Below are positions 42,232 through 49,533 of a stretch of 63,575 bases of DNA, piece after piece. The position numbers and the translations under genes are program-made. Every line of letters starts with the position of its first letter. Position 1 is the first letter of the stretch. The stretch lies in the IMG/VR virus record IMGVR_UViG_3300028399_000001, positions 1 to 63,575 of that record. One strand, written 5' to 3'. The DNA comes from a virus. A model generated the notes under the pieces. It saw nothing but the letters and a program-made list of their open reading frames with translations. It had not been told where the DNA came from and searched no databases.

Positions 42232-42592
42232 TGGCATGTTTGTCATCTGCGACCTCTACGAACAGGCGGATGCCGGACCGCTCGCATACAGCGGTAGCCC
42301 GGAGCAGGAACCGCAGGTCCGCGCGCCGGTCCCTGGTCAACAGCAGGACCGCCGGCCGTTTGTGCGTGAGAATCGAGTACCACAACGCCTGCCCGACCGC
42401 CTCAGGCCATTTCCTGGCCCAGTCAACCTCAATGGCATACTCATCGTTGAGAAGATCCACCCGGCTGCCATCAAACAGGGTGACCTCGCACTCTGCATTG
42501 TAGCGAGGGGCCAAGCGCATGCATTCTGAGCGCTCGTCAGCATATACTGACGCCGCCAACAGAAATACAATGGCTGTCAATGCGGGCTTCAT
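42023..42592 (-). CDS. Exported PD-(D/E)XK-like protein, frameshifted C-terminus (189 aa)
   Basis: A signal peptide (MKPALTAIVFLLAASVYA) precedes LFDGSRVDLLNDEYAIEVDW and EAVGQALWYSILTHKRPAVL. The VDLL...EYAIEVDWA...QALWY order resembles a PD-(D/E)XK nuclease core with a QxxxY helix, as in some exported or resolvase-like phage proteins. After about residue 125 the frame becomes unnatural, because the SNase-like reading lies in another frame there. The true C-terminus is therefore uncertain. Confidence 0.6.
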   Translation of the reverse strand: MKPALTAIVFLLAASVYADERSECMRLAPRYNAECEVTLFDGSRVDLLNDEYAIEVDWARKWPEAVGQALWYSILTHKRPAVLLLTRDRRADLRFLLRATAVCERSGIRLFVEVADDKHANILDYGNPNGDGASLSRTMKSAAERMRGLPWWSCSRRGSSLFLSPNGNAISTDEYSASCGSGGTERRND

Positions 42593-42598
42593 GGTGTG

Positions 42599-43024
42599 TC
42601 ACTGGTCAGCAGGCACAGAGATAGGAGCATCGCCTAGCTGGGCGTCATCGACAAGCCTCAGCTCGTATTTGGTGTCGGTGTCCGTGAGCGCCGGGAGCTT
42701 CGACGCGAAATATGCCGCGCCGCCCCCAGCGCCTGCAAGCCCGGCGGCTATCAGAGCCCACTTGGCGAGAGTTCCTGCCTTGCCGCCAGGCTTCTGGTCG
42801 TTGTAGACGGTGATGTTGTTGTCGCCGACCTGGATCATGTCGTCGTCGATGGGGTCATCTGTGCGCCGCCCGAGTGTACCGTCTTGCGTTTTGCGAACGA
42901 GGCGACGCACAAGAGCATTTTGGCGCATGATGCGCTGGAAATCAGCCACCCTCTCCGCCTGCCGGATCCCGATCGACCGCTTCACTATCTGCGCTGCTTG
43001 TTCTGGCGTCATCCCCAGCTCCAT
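42599..43024 (-). CDS. Membrane-anchored protein (141 aa)
   Basis: Residues 1-75 are helical and charged (AQIVKRSIGIRQAERVADFQ). A Gly/Ala-rich transmembrane helix follows (LAKWALIAAGLAGAGGGAAY), then an acidic exterior tail. One membrane helix in the middle and position in the lysis region suggest a holin-associated or spanin-like role, unproved. Start at 43024 is the first ATG with GGAGCTGGGG inside the gene, so a shorter form starting at MTPEQAA is possible. Confidence 0.6.
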   Translation of the reverse strand: MELGMTPEQAAQIVKRSIGIRQAERVADFQRIMRQNALVRRLVRKTQDGTLGRRTDDPIDDDMIQVGDNNITVYNDQKPGGKAGTLAKWALIAAGLAGAGGGAAYFASKLPALTDTDTKYELRLVDDAQLGDAPISVPADQ

Positions 43025-43127
43025 TCTGCTGCGCTATCCACTCCGAGACAGATCCATTGTGGAACGCATCATCCAGCGCAGCGATGTCACGGATGAACCT
43101 GCGCTGGATGTCTGCGATTCCACTCAT
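42942..43127 (-). CDS. Small acidic protein (61 aa)
   Basis: The protein starts MSGIADIQRRFIRDIAALDD, a helical N-terminus, then a Ser/Asp/Gly-rich tail. It overlaps the next gene by 83 bases, which is long for this genome, so either this 3' end or the neighbour's 5' end may be mis-called. No strong ribosome site. Function unknown. Confidence 0.5.
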   Translation of the reverse strand: MSGIADIQRRFIRDIAALDDAFHNGSVSEWIAQQNGAGDDARTSSADSEAVDRDPAGGEGG

Positions 43128-43131
43128 TGGA

Positions 43132-43368
43132 TCAGTTCGACTTCGACGATGCAGGTGAAGGACCTGCGGGGGTTTGCTTCGACGCGACCTCGCGGACGCC
43201 GACTGCCTCCTCAAGGCTCACGAGTCGCTTGCCCTCGAGGTAGTCGTAGTCCTGCGCCTTGCCGGTGGTGATGAAGTTGTTCTGCGCGATCACGCCGGAC
43301 TGCGCAAGGGCGCCCATGTTCTGCTCCATGAGCTGATCGTACTTCGAGCTTCCGTCTGGAACCGCCAT
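43132..43368 (-). CDS. Small protein of the lysis/tail region (78 aa)
   Basis: MAVPDGSSKYDQLMEQNMGA starts at 43368 after AAAGGAGAAGATGAG, a strong site; the earlier ATG at 43413 is less likely. The middle (SGVIAQNNFITTGKAQDYDY) and C-terminus (LEEAVGVREVASKQTPAG) show no recognised domain. It sits between the secreted protease and membrane proteins. Confidence 0.65.
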   Translation of the reverse strand: MAVPDGSSKYDQLMEQNMGALAQSGVIAQNNFITTGKAQDYDYLEGKRLVSLEEAVGVREVASKQTPAGPSPASSKSN

Positions 43369-43414
43369 CTCATCTTCTCCTTTCGGTACAGGGATTTGAA
43401 TGGGATCGTCCATA

Positions 43415-44572
43415 TCAGTTTACCGGAACGAATTGAAACCGGATAGGTTCGCCCAAGGGCTTACGCTGCTCTTGGGTCACATTCCCATCTTTGTCGAGCA
43501 TCTGCACGTAGACGGGCGGCAGACGCCCCAAAATGGATCTGGTGATCAGATCCATGTCAATCGCTGCATCGCGTCCTGGAGGCCCCTGGGGGCCTTGCCG
43601 CGGCTGAAATCGAGGGTCGGACGCCATCATGTCCAACAGCTTATGGTAGTCGATGATCGGTGTCTTGCCTGGCGGGCCCGGGTCGCCCTTCGGGCCTTGC
43701 TTCGGCTGGAACCGATCATCCTTCGCCATCATGTCAAGCAGCTTGCTGTAGTCAACCGCAGGCTGTTCAGGCGGCTTCTGTCGAGGTGAGATAGGGGGGT
43801 ACGCCCAGTCATCCCGTTGGACAGGAGGGCTCCGCGGGGTTGGACACTGACCGTCAGGACATGGCCTGTCGATGCTGCGCCAACCACCGACGCCAACGCC
43901 GAGCCCCCATCTGCGTTCTACTCGCTGGCAAAATTCAATCACCGCGGATGGCCGCGGGCCGTACGCTTTCCGGAATGCCTTTGCGTTTTCGACGCGACCG
44001 ATTTCTCCTTGGCCGGCAGTCATCACGCCAACAACCTCTCCCTTGGAGTTCAAGACTGGTCCGCCGCTGTCGCCCTGGAGGATCGCGCAGTTGTAGGCAA
44101 CCATTCCAACCAGATTATCCGTCCCGACCTTTCCGTACCAATGCCTGAGCCTGCCCTGCATACCGCCCCACCCGGCGAACTCCAGAATGTCGTCTGGGCC
44201 AGGAGGGATCGATGCCACAGGCAGCGGGCGGAGGTTCTTTTTCTCGGCGATCACGAATCCGATGTCATGCCCGTATTTGTCCTGCGTTGCATTCTCATGC
44301 GTCACCTTGGTTGTCGTTCCGTCCGGCCATGTGATCGTGGTTGGCAAATCGGAAAGGACGTGTTTTGCCGTCAGGACGCCCTTGACTTTTCCGAGCGTGA
44401 CATAGACGCCTGATCCTCCGTCGATCCTGACGACGGCTTTGTGCCAATCGGCGTCAGGCGACCACTTCCAGACGCCAACGGGCACAAGGTCAGATGCACA
44501 CGCGGGGGTGCCTGCAACAAACGCGACTGCGACAACAGCGGCGACAAGGTACTTGCGAATGAATCGGCGCAT
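43415..44572 (-). CDS. Secreted trypsin-like serine protease with collagen-like linkers (385 aa)
   Basis: A signal peptide (residues 1-26) precedes an S1-type protease domain with the triad in order: H71 in VLTAKHVL, D103 in YGHDIGFV, S169 in QGDSGGPVLN. After about residue 230 come Pro-rich linkers and two collagen-like stretches (GPKGDPGPPG, GPQGPPGRD). Each follows a repeated YxKLLDMMAxDxRFQPxQGP unit. Start at 44572 follows CAGGAGTACACAAAC. It lies in the lysis/fibre region and is exported, so it may cut host envelope proteins or mature virion fibres. Confidence 0.88.
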   Translation of the reverse strand: MRRFIRKYLVAAVVAVAFVAGTPACASDLVPVGVWKWSPDADWHKAVVRIDGGSGVYVTLGKVKGVLTAKHVLSDLPTTITWPDGTTTKVTHENATQDKYGHDIGFVIAEKKNLRPLPVASIPPGPDDILEFAGWGGMQGRLRHWYGKVGTDNLVGMVAYNCAILQGDSGGPVLNSKGEVVGVMTAGQGEIGRVENAKAFRKAYGPRPSAVIEFCQRVERRWGLGVGVGGWRSIDRPCPDGQCPTPRSPPVQRDDWAYPPISPRQKPPEQPAVDYSKLLDMMAKDDRFQPKQGPKGDPGPPGKTPIIDYHKLLDMMASDPRFQPRQGPQGPPGRDAAIDMDLITRSILGRLPPVYVQMLDKDGNVTQEQRKPLGEPIRFQFVPVN

Positions 44573-44658
44573 GTTTGTGTACTCCTGATGGAATCCCATT
44601 CATGCTACCAAGTGTATTGACTTCTGCCAATATGCCGTGCTGTACATGGCTCCCCGAT

Positions 44659-45111
44659 TTACGTAGGCGACAGCTCCTTGATGTAGACGTGCGTCGAGTA
44701 GAAATCGCCGTAGTCCTTGGCGATGTCATGCCGCACGATCTGGGCGTCATCGCGGAAGACGACGCCAGAAAGGGCATCCTCGATCGCACGGCACAGCTTC
44801 AGCCCGTCCGGTTTCTTCGTCGGGTACACAGGGGCGCTCTTCCTCAGCTTGCCGGCATTTCTGCCTGTGCCAAAGTGACCCTTCGGGCGGGGGAGAATGA
44901 ACTGCACCGCCATGAACAGCGGACCGGTGAGCAGCGGACCGTCGTATGCCTGTCTTGCGGCGTCGGCGACGGTGTACCGCCATTCCTTGAGCCTTGGATC
45001 AGCCGACACCATGCGTGTCCCGATCCCACCGTCTTTTCGCTTGAACGTGAAGGCGCGTTTTGATCCTTGTGTGATTTGCTTCCCGTGCACGGTGAACTCG
45101 ATGGATGTCAT
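44659..45111 (-). CDS. rusA: RusA-family Holliday junction resolvase (150 aa)
   Basis: IEFTVHGKQITQGSKRAFTF, FMAVQFILPRPKGHFG, PTKKPDGLKLCRAIEDALSG and VVFRDDAQIVRHDIAKDYGD give the RusA order: N-terminal strand with a basic loop, KPDxxxLxxAxxDAL helix, and the DDxQIV metal site. RusA dimers cut four-way junctions during recombination-dependent replication and packaging. It complements the ERF and YqaJ genes of the same leftward operon. Confidence 0.9.
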   Translation of the reverse strand: MTSIEFTVHGKQITQGSKRAFTFKRKDGGIGTRMVSADPRLKEWRYTVADAARQAYDGPLLTGPLFMAVQFILPRPKGHFGTGRNAGKLRKSAPVYPTKKPDGLKLCRAIEDALSGVVFRDDAQIVRHDIAKDYGDFYSTHVYIKELSPT

Positions 45112-45128
45112 GCTGTCACCATTTTCGC

Positions 45129-45353
45129 TCAGTCGTCACCATCATCCACAAATTTGCGCCAGCTTCGTCGCATCGCCATGCGCAACGCCGGCGGCGCAGT
45201 CTCGAACGCCATGTAATCGCCGTGCACGTCCTTCATCTCCTCGGAGGTCGGGATGCGCAGCCTACGACCACAGTACGGGCATTTCCGTGCGCCGTCGCGG
45301 AAACGCAGCAGGCACGAGTCGCAGACCATGGGGATGTTGCCTCGATGTGTCAT
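45129..45353 (-). CDS. Zinc-ribbon protein (74 aa)
   Basis: Two CxxC pairs, MVCDSCLLRF and KCPYCGRRL, form a zinc ribbon, followed by a helical C-terminus (ALRMAMRRSWRKFVDDGDD). Small ribbons of this type occur throughout this operon (also 46728, 51993 and 52814). Role unknown. Its ATG overlaps the stop of the upstream gene. Confidence 0.75.
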   Translation of the reverse strand: MTHRGNIPMVCDSCLLRFRDGARKCPYCGRRLRIPTSEEMKDVHGDYMAFETAPPALRMAMRRSWRKFVDDGDD

Positions 45354-45850
45354 GATTCCACCTCGCGTTTCTCAAGCACGACGCGCCTCGTGCACACGAA
45401 TTCCTCATAATCAAACAAAACGAAGCCAGAGCACGCCACTCGGAACACATCGCCTTTGCGGTGCCTGGTCTCATCCTCCAGCTCAGGTGATGCGCGCAAT
45501 CCTCGATACCCCAGTTTTATCGGTGCGTCGTAGGTGTGGATGTCGCCGGGTTTCGGTGGAATGCATCTTCCGTCGCGGCAGCAGGATTCCTCGCCGAACA
45601 CCCAGTAAGCCAGTACTGGCGTTGAGTGGTCGATGTAGTGCAAGCCGCTGTCGCAGTCGCAATCGTCACTGCAAATGTAATTAAAACCATCACCATCACC
45701 ATCGCCGTGGCCATCGTCGCTGTAGCGATCGCCGTAGCCATCACCGTCGCCGCAGCCGCATCCACCGCCGTCGCCGCAACTGATGACATCAACGCGCCCG
45801 TCACCACGCGACACGCATTCACGCCAGTACTCAAGGTCAATGACATCCAT
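45350..45850 (-). CDS. DUF7666-like protein with GD-rich insertion, copy A (166 aa)
   Basis: MDVIDLEYWRECVSRGDGRV, then a low-complexity Gly/Asp/Tyr stretch (about 29-62), then a domain reading HYIDHSTPVLAYWVFGEES, KPGDIHTYDAPIKLGYRGLR and RVACSGFVLFDYEEFVCTRR. The last domain resembles the DUF7666 phage family (PGxxH...GLHAS...V...DK.VxxRR). It is a tandem paralogue of 45837-46400. Function unknown; the GD tract could bind calcium or be a slippage product. Confidence 0.7.
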   Translation of the reverse strand: MDVIDLEYWRECVSRGDGRVDVISCGDGGGCGCGDGDGYGDRYSDDGHGDGDGDGFNYICSDDCDCDSGLHYIDHSTPVLAYWVFGEESCCRDGRCIPPKPGDIHTYDAPIKLGYRGLRASPELEDETRHRKGDVFRVACSGFVLFDYEEFVCTRRVVLEKREVES

Positions 45851-46400
45851 TTTGCTGCCCAGCCTTCTCAAGTACTACGCGCCTCGTGCACACGAATTTG
45901 TCATCGCCGATCACAATGAACCCAGAGCACGCGACGCGGAACGCAACGCCAGATCGGTATCCGAATGCATCCTCCAGCTCAAGTGATGCGTGCAGCCCGC
46001 GGTGACACCGTTTTATCGGCGCGTCGTAGACGTGGATATCGCCAGGTTTCGGTGAAAGGCTCATGCCGAGGTGGCTGTAGGATTCCTCGCCAAACACCCA
46101 ATACGCCAGTACTGGCGTGGAGTGGTCGATGTAGTGCAAGCTGACACCGCCACCGCGACCATCTCTTTCGCCGTAACAGTCACCACGACCGCGGCCACAT
46201 CCGAAGCCGTCACTGTATCCGTAGCCATCACCGTAACCATCACCGTCGCCGTAACCAAAATCACCGCCGTAACCATCACCGGCGCCATAGCCGAATCCAC
46301 CGCCGTCGCCGTCACATCCACCGCCGCGATTATATCCGCTGCCATAGCCGTCACCACGCGACACGCATTCACACCCGTACTCCAGGTCTAGGACTTCCAC
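45837..46400 (-). CDS. DUF7666-like protein with GD-rich insertion, copy B (187 aa)
   Basis: GTG start at 46400 after GGGAGGAGGCAAA makes MEVLDLEYGCECVSRGDG, matching the start of copy A; the ATG at 46415 is rejected. A GDGYG-type tract (about 17-80) is longer than in copy A. The C-terminal domain again reads HYIDHSTPVLAYWVFGEES and DAPIKRCHRGLHASLELEDA. Copies A and B come from a tandem duplication whose low-complexity tract has diverged in length. Confidence 0.72.
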   Translation of the reverse strand: MEVLDLEYGCECVSRGDGYGSGYNRGGGCDGDGGGFGYGAGDGYGGDFGYGDGDGYGDGYGYSDGFGCGRGRGDCYGERDGRGGGVSLHYIDHSTPVLAYWVFGEESYSHLGMSLSPKPGDIHVYDAPIKRCHRGLHASLELEDAFGYRSGVAFRVACSGFIVIGDDKFVCTRRVVLEKAGQQNGCH

Positions 46401-46696
46401 TTTGCCTCCTCCCATGCCTTGACGGCATCATCGGTGCATTGGATGATCTTCGACACGTCGAACACGATCATGTCCACGCGCGGTCCGACCCTGGATCGAC
46501 CGATCGGCCCGACGACGGCGAGCGAGTAGTTGCCCTCGCAATCCGGCATTCCGGTTGCCGCCCGCATGAAGCAGTGCCGCGCCCGCGACAGCCTGATGAT
46601 CTTCCTGTCGATGTCGATTTCCTCGACGTATCCGAAGTACATGCCACGGTTCGAGTCGAAGACCACAACTGGCGTTCCTTTTTCTGGTACGTTCAT
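46388..46696 (-). CDS. DUF6948-like protein (102 aa)
   Basis: TPVVVFDSNRGMYFGYVEEI, IIRLSRARHCFMRAATGMPD and FDVSKIIQCTDDAVKAWEEA follow the plan of the small phage family DUF6948 (beta-barrel with I...CT..A at the end). Function unknown to me. Good site GGAGGATGAACG before the ATG. Confidence 0.7.
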   Translation of the reverse strand: MNVPEKGTPVVVFDSNRGMYFGYVEEIDIDRKIIRLSRARHCFMRAATGMPDCEGNYSLAVVGPIGRSRVGPRVDMIVFDVSKIIQCTDDAVKAWEEAKWKS

Positions 46697-46727
46697 CGTT
46701 CATCCTCCTTTTTCAGAAACGTGATTG

Positions 46728-46988
46728 TCATTCCTCGTCCATATCTCCGGCAAGCCGCAGCATATCAACACCATCGGCAAGGCGCTGCCCGAACGGGACC
46801 GCGCGCTCGATGGGCTCCTGCAACCGCGTATTCGCAGCCTTCTTCGCACCCTCGACCGACTTTGGGCATTTGTGACACACCAATCGGTCCAGGGTGTGCT
46901 CAAGCGGGCGATCGCAAGCCACGCACCGGAGCACGCGGCCTTTGTCGTCGTGCCAGAACAGGTAGTCGCCGGATCGTTTGTACGGCAT
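46728..46988 (-). CDS. Small zinc-binding protein (86 aa)
   Basis: RCVACDRPLEHTLDRLVCHKC forms a four-Cys zinc site in a treble-clef-like arrangement, followed by a helix (VEGAKKAANTRLQEPIERAV). The N-terminus MPYKRSGDYLFWHDDKGR is a beta hairpin. No further identification. Confidence 0.7.
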   Translation of the reverse strand: MPYKRSGDYLFWHDDKGRVLRCVACDRPLEHTLDRLVCHKCPKSVEGAKKAANTRLQEPIERAVPFGQRLADGVDMLRLAGDMDEE

Positions 46989-47024
46989 TCTTATTGCGTC
47001 CGTTTGATGATCTCGCCAAGCGAA

Positions 47025-47303
47025 TTACCCATTTTTTCTGGCTCCATTGATTTCGCAAATGATTGCATCCAATGCATCTGCTATTGAGGCATATTTTCCG
47101 GTGAGGGAAGCCAGCCTTCGAATTGCCGCGGTTTCAACATCCCCGGTTTCACCAGAAGAAAACGAAACGTCGTCTGATATACGAAATCCACCTTGTATTT
47201 CGACGCCAGCAGCTTCTTGCAACTGCAACAAACGGCTGATTGCAATAGCAGCCGATGATTCAAGACATTCGATGCACTTCCATAATTTGTGATCACTAGC
47301 CAT
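47025..47303 (-). CDS. Small helical protein (92 aa)
   Basis: The protein starts MASDHKLWKCIECLESSAAI with a CxxC and continues as a mostly helical protein ending ADALDAIICEINGARKNG. AAGGAGGACGAGAAA precedes the ATG, which lies within the end of the upstream gene. Not recognised. Confidence 0.65.
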   Translation of the reverse strand: MASDHKLWKCIECLESSAAIAISRLLQLQEAAGVEIQGGFRISDDVSFSSGETGDVETAAIRRLASLTGKYASIADALDAIICEINGARKNG

Positions 47304-47502
47304 TTTTCTCGTCCTCCTTCAACTTCAAGACATTCACGTCCAAAACCGTGACAATCCCAACCTCGTCTCCGATCTCGTTCGAATGCAAGATCAGACCGCC
47401 ATCACCGAGCAGGATGTCGTTGCACAGCCAGTCAACTTCATCCTGGTCAGTGCCGTACACCTTTTCGTCAACGTCAAGCTCTAAAATCAACAAAAACTTC
47501 AT
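47296..47502 (-). CDS. Small acidic protein (68 aa)
   Basis: MKFLLILELDVDEKVYGTDQ is followed by DEVDWLCNDILLGDGGLILH and SNEIGDEVGIVTVLDVNVLK. A beta-alpha-beta fold is plausible; such small acidic proteins with this register are common phage accessory genes. The stop overlaps the next gene. Function unknown. Confidence 0.7.
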   Translation of the reverse strand: MKFLLILELDVDEKVYGTDQDEVDWLCNDILLGDGGLILHSNEIGDEVGIVTVLDVNVLKLKEDEKNG

Positions 47503-47792
47503 CGTAACCACCCTATCTTGTGCAAGATTTGTTCCGCCTCATCAATCTCGTCAAAGGAAAACCTGCCTTCTTCCGTGCTGAGGACATTGAGTATCCATTC
47601 GATCATATCCGGGGCAGCAGCCATCAGCAGGCCGTCTGTGTCATCAATGATTACCTCTAGGCAATCGTCTTCAACTGTTTCTGACGGATCGGTAGGAGTC
47701 ACGATTCTGGCGCCGTAAGCATCAAGCAGTTCGCAGCTGCTTGTATCAAACCTCCACGGAGATGCTGATACTTTCCTGTATTTTTCTCCCAT
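47499..47792 (-). CDS. Unknown small protein (97 aa)
   Basis: The protein starts MGEKYRKVSASPWRFDTSSC at 47792 after AAAAGGGGATGATGTT; the longer open frame to 47972 overlaps the upstream gene and is rejected. LMAAAPDMIEWILNVLSTEE is characteristic of a widespread small phage protein (NAxLMAAAPDMxxxL). Function unknown to me. Confidence 0.75.
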   Translation of the reverse strand: MGEKYRKVSASPWRFDTSSCELLDAYGARIVTPTDPSETVEDDCLEVIIDDTDGLLMAAAPDMIEWILNVLSTEEGRFSFDEIDEAEQILHKIGWLR

Positions 47793-47796
47793 AACA

Positions 47797-48267
47797 TCAT
47801 CCCCTTTTGGCAGGAAGACCTCTGGCACAAAACCCGCACATGCTCTGCACATCACGAAGCACAACCCCGCACCCAGGGCATGCCTTCTCGCCTTCGATCG
47901 CGTGGCACGGGAGGAGGTTGTGGATGTCGCGTGGCGTGAGACCGTACTGGGCGAACTCATACGGCAGGGCACGCCAGCCCTGATCGCGAGGCAACCACAT
48001 CTCGGCCACTTTTTGGATCGGCATTAGACTTTCATCCGAAGCGGAAACCGATTTCAGGTGCAGCACGAGTGTCATGCTCTCGTTCAAGTAGGCGCGGAAT
48101 TCATAGCACGGATTTTCGCCAGTATCCACGATGATCCCAGCGCTCGGCGTCCACACTGGCGGGACGCACGCAACCTTGATCCCGTGAATCTCACGACGCC
48201 CTAACAGCGCATCCTGATCGTATTTGTAGATCATTCGGTAGATCAGGATTTCGTAGAAGTCTTTCAT
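47797..48267 (-). CDS. Unknown protein with C-terminal zinc ribbon (156 aa)
   Basis: The protein starts MKDFYEILIYRMIYKYDQDA after GGAGGATGGAAC. The middle is a beta domain (CYEFRAYLNESMTLVLHLKS). The C-terminus carries KACPGCGVVLRDVQSMCGFC, a zinc ribbon. It is one of several zinc proteins in this stretch. Not recognised further. Confidence 0.7.
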   Translation of the reverse strand: MKDFYEILIYRMIYKYDQDALLGRREIHGIKVACVPPVWTPSAGIIVDTGENPCYEFRAYLNESMTLVLHLKSVSASDESLMPIQKVAEMWLPRDQGWRALPYEFAQYGLTPRDIHNLLPCHAIEGEKACPGCGVVLRDVQSMCGFCARGLPAKRG

Positions 48268-48284
48268 GTTCCATCCTCCGTTAC

Positions 48285-48437
48285 TCACTTGTGCGTATCA
48301 GTTACCATGACGATGAATGCGTCCAGCGCTGCAACCAGCAGAAAAAGCAGGACATATTCCCAAAACTGGAGCCCTGGAAACAAGCCCCTCAGAAAGACGT
48401 AAAAAGCGATGATCGCAAAAAAAGTGCTGATGCGCAT
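48285..48437 (-). CDS. Two-helix membrane micro-protein (50 aa)
   Basis: MRISTFFAIIAFYVFLRGLF and YVLLFLLVAALDAFIVMVT form two hydrophobic helices joined by a short turn, with a charged DTHK tail. AGGATGGTGCC precedes the ATG. A rightward frame over the same bases (48291-48581) looks unnatural, so this leftward reading is preferred. A small two-helix hairpin could be a holin-like or superinfection protein; no family is recognised. Confidence 0.6.
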   Translation of the reverse strand: MRISTFFAIIAFYVFLRGLFPGLQFWEYVLLFLLVAALDAFIVMVTDTHK

Positions 48438-48464
48438 GGCACCATCCTGCTGATTCCTAGGCAT

Positions 48465-49322
48465 TCACCTGTGCGCTACTGGAATGTAGAACGGCAGGGT
48501 ATCGCGCGTGAACCCAGCGGCGCCTTTGTGCCCGCCGCCGCCGTACCACTTGGCGATCTCCGAAACGTCGATTTTGTCTGAGAACATCGTGACCTTCCAC
48601 TTCTTGCCGTTCCAGCAGAACGCAAGGCAGCCGTCGTAGTCCTTGGGTACCTCGCCGAAGAACTTGCTGTTCACGCCAGAGCGGTTGATCGCGAGCCATC
48701 TGTGTCCAGCGAACTCCAAGGTGAATCCGATACCTCGAATTACCTCGGCAGCATCTTTTTCAAGGTATTCAATGATCGCTCTTCCACTAGCAACCAGCTC
48801 TTCAACCAGCTCCTCGCTCTTCATGAGGTAGATGATACTATCAATCCCTGTTCCAACCAATGCAGATCGTACACCGTATTGCATCTCCAGCACGTTTGGC
48901 CGCTTGATGTCCCAGACATCATATCTCCCTAGCAGGTAGACAATGTGTGGCATTGGGCGATTGTGGAAATAGTGTTTCCACGCAAGCTCGCACGCGGAAT
49001 ATTCTGTCCCAAGCACAGCGTTAACATTGTCGGGCAATCCATGCTTTTTGTAGTCCTCAATAGCCGTCTTGTGGTGATCAATCCACGTAACGGTTCTTGC
49101 GATTTTTGCGATCCTTTGCATGTTTTCCCACGGTTGCAACGAGAAGTCCAGCAATGCCACATCGGCGCATGCAAGATCATTCCACGTCAATCCGTTGCAC
49201 GGCAAAGGATCTCCGTAGTCGGCGCCGACAAGCCGGTAGTCGAAGTCCGTCTGGGCCATCTTCCAGATCGCTGCCGAGCACTTGCCGTCCAAGTCCGCAC
49301 GGTGGTAGATGCAGATTCTCAT
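48465..49322 (-). CDS. DHH/DHHA1 phosphoesterase (285 aa)
   Basis: The metal motifs are complete: HRADLDG (H7, D10, D12), ALLDFS with D59, and WIDHHK (D82, H83, H84). The C-terminal DHHA1 part ends YGGGGHKGAAGF (about 260-271). Enzymes of this shape degrade nanoRNA, pAp or cyclic dinucleotides with manganese. In a phage it could recycle nucleotides or remove a host signalling nucleotide; neither is shown. AAGGGAGCTGAT precedes the ATG. Much more intact than the DHH-like gene at 3551-4177 and not closely related to it. Confidence 0.9.
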   Translation of the reverse strand: MRICIYHRADLDGKCSAAIWKMAQTDFDYRLVGADYGDPLPCNGLTWNDLACADVALLDFSLQPWENMQRIAKIARTVTWIDHHKTAIEDYKKHGLPDNVNAVLGTEYSACELAWKHYFHNRPMPHIVYLLGRYDVWDIKRPNVLEMQYGVRSALVGTGIDSIIYLMKSEELVEELVASGRAIIEYLEKDAAEVIRGIGFTLEFAGHRWLAINRSGVNSKFFGEVPKDYDGCLAFCWNGKKWKVTMFSDKIDVSEIAKWYGGGGHKGAAGFTRDTLPFYIPVAHR

Positions 49323-49522
49323 ATCAGCTCCCTTACCCGATCAATCAAGCGGCATAAGTCGTCATACTTAATTCTCATGCGTCCTGCCTTCGTATTGCTG
49401 CTGGCCTTGCACTGGGTGCGATGCGACCACTCGCCGCGCAATTCGAGCAGAAATTCGAATGCTTCTACCAGCAGTTCTTCAGGCGAATCCTTCTGCCCTG
49501 TTTGATTCGCTTCGTCACTCAT
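49319..49522 (-). CDS. Small helical protein (67 aa)
   Basis: MSDEANQTGQKDSPEELLVE begins after GGAGGATGTT; helices SPEELLVEAFEFLLELRGEW and IKYDDLCRLIDRVRELI are joined by a basic linker. The stop overlaps the DHH gene start (ATGA). Unknown function. Confidence 0.7.
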   Translation of the reverse strand: MSDEANQTGQKDSPEELLVEAFEFLLELRGEWSHRTQCKASSNTKAGRMRIKYDDLCRLIDRVRELI

Positions 49523-49533
49523 AACATCCTCCG

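Noticed and set aside
48291-48581. Rightward frame of 96 residues
   Set aside because: It runs against the operon and has no ribosome site; the leftward 50-residue membrane protein over the same bases looks natural.
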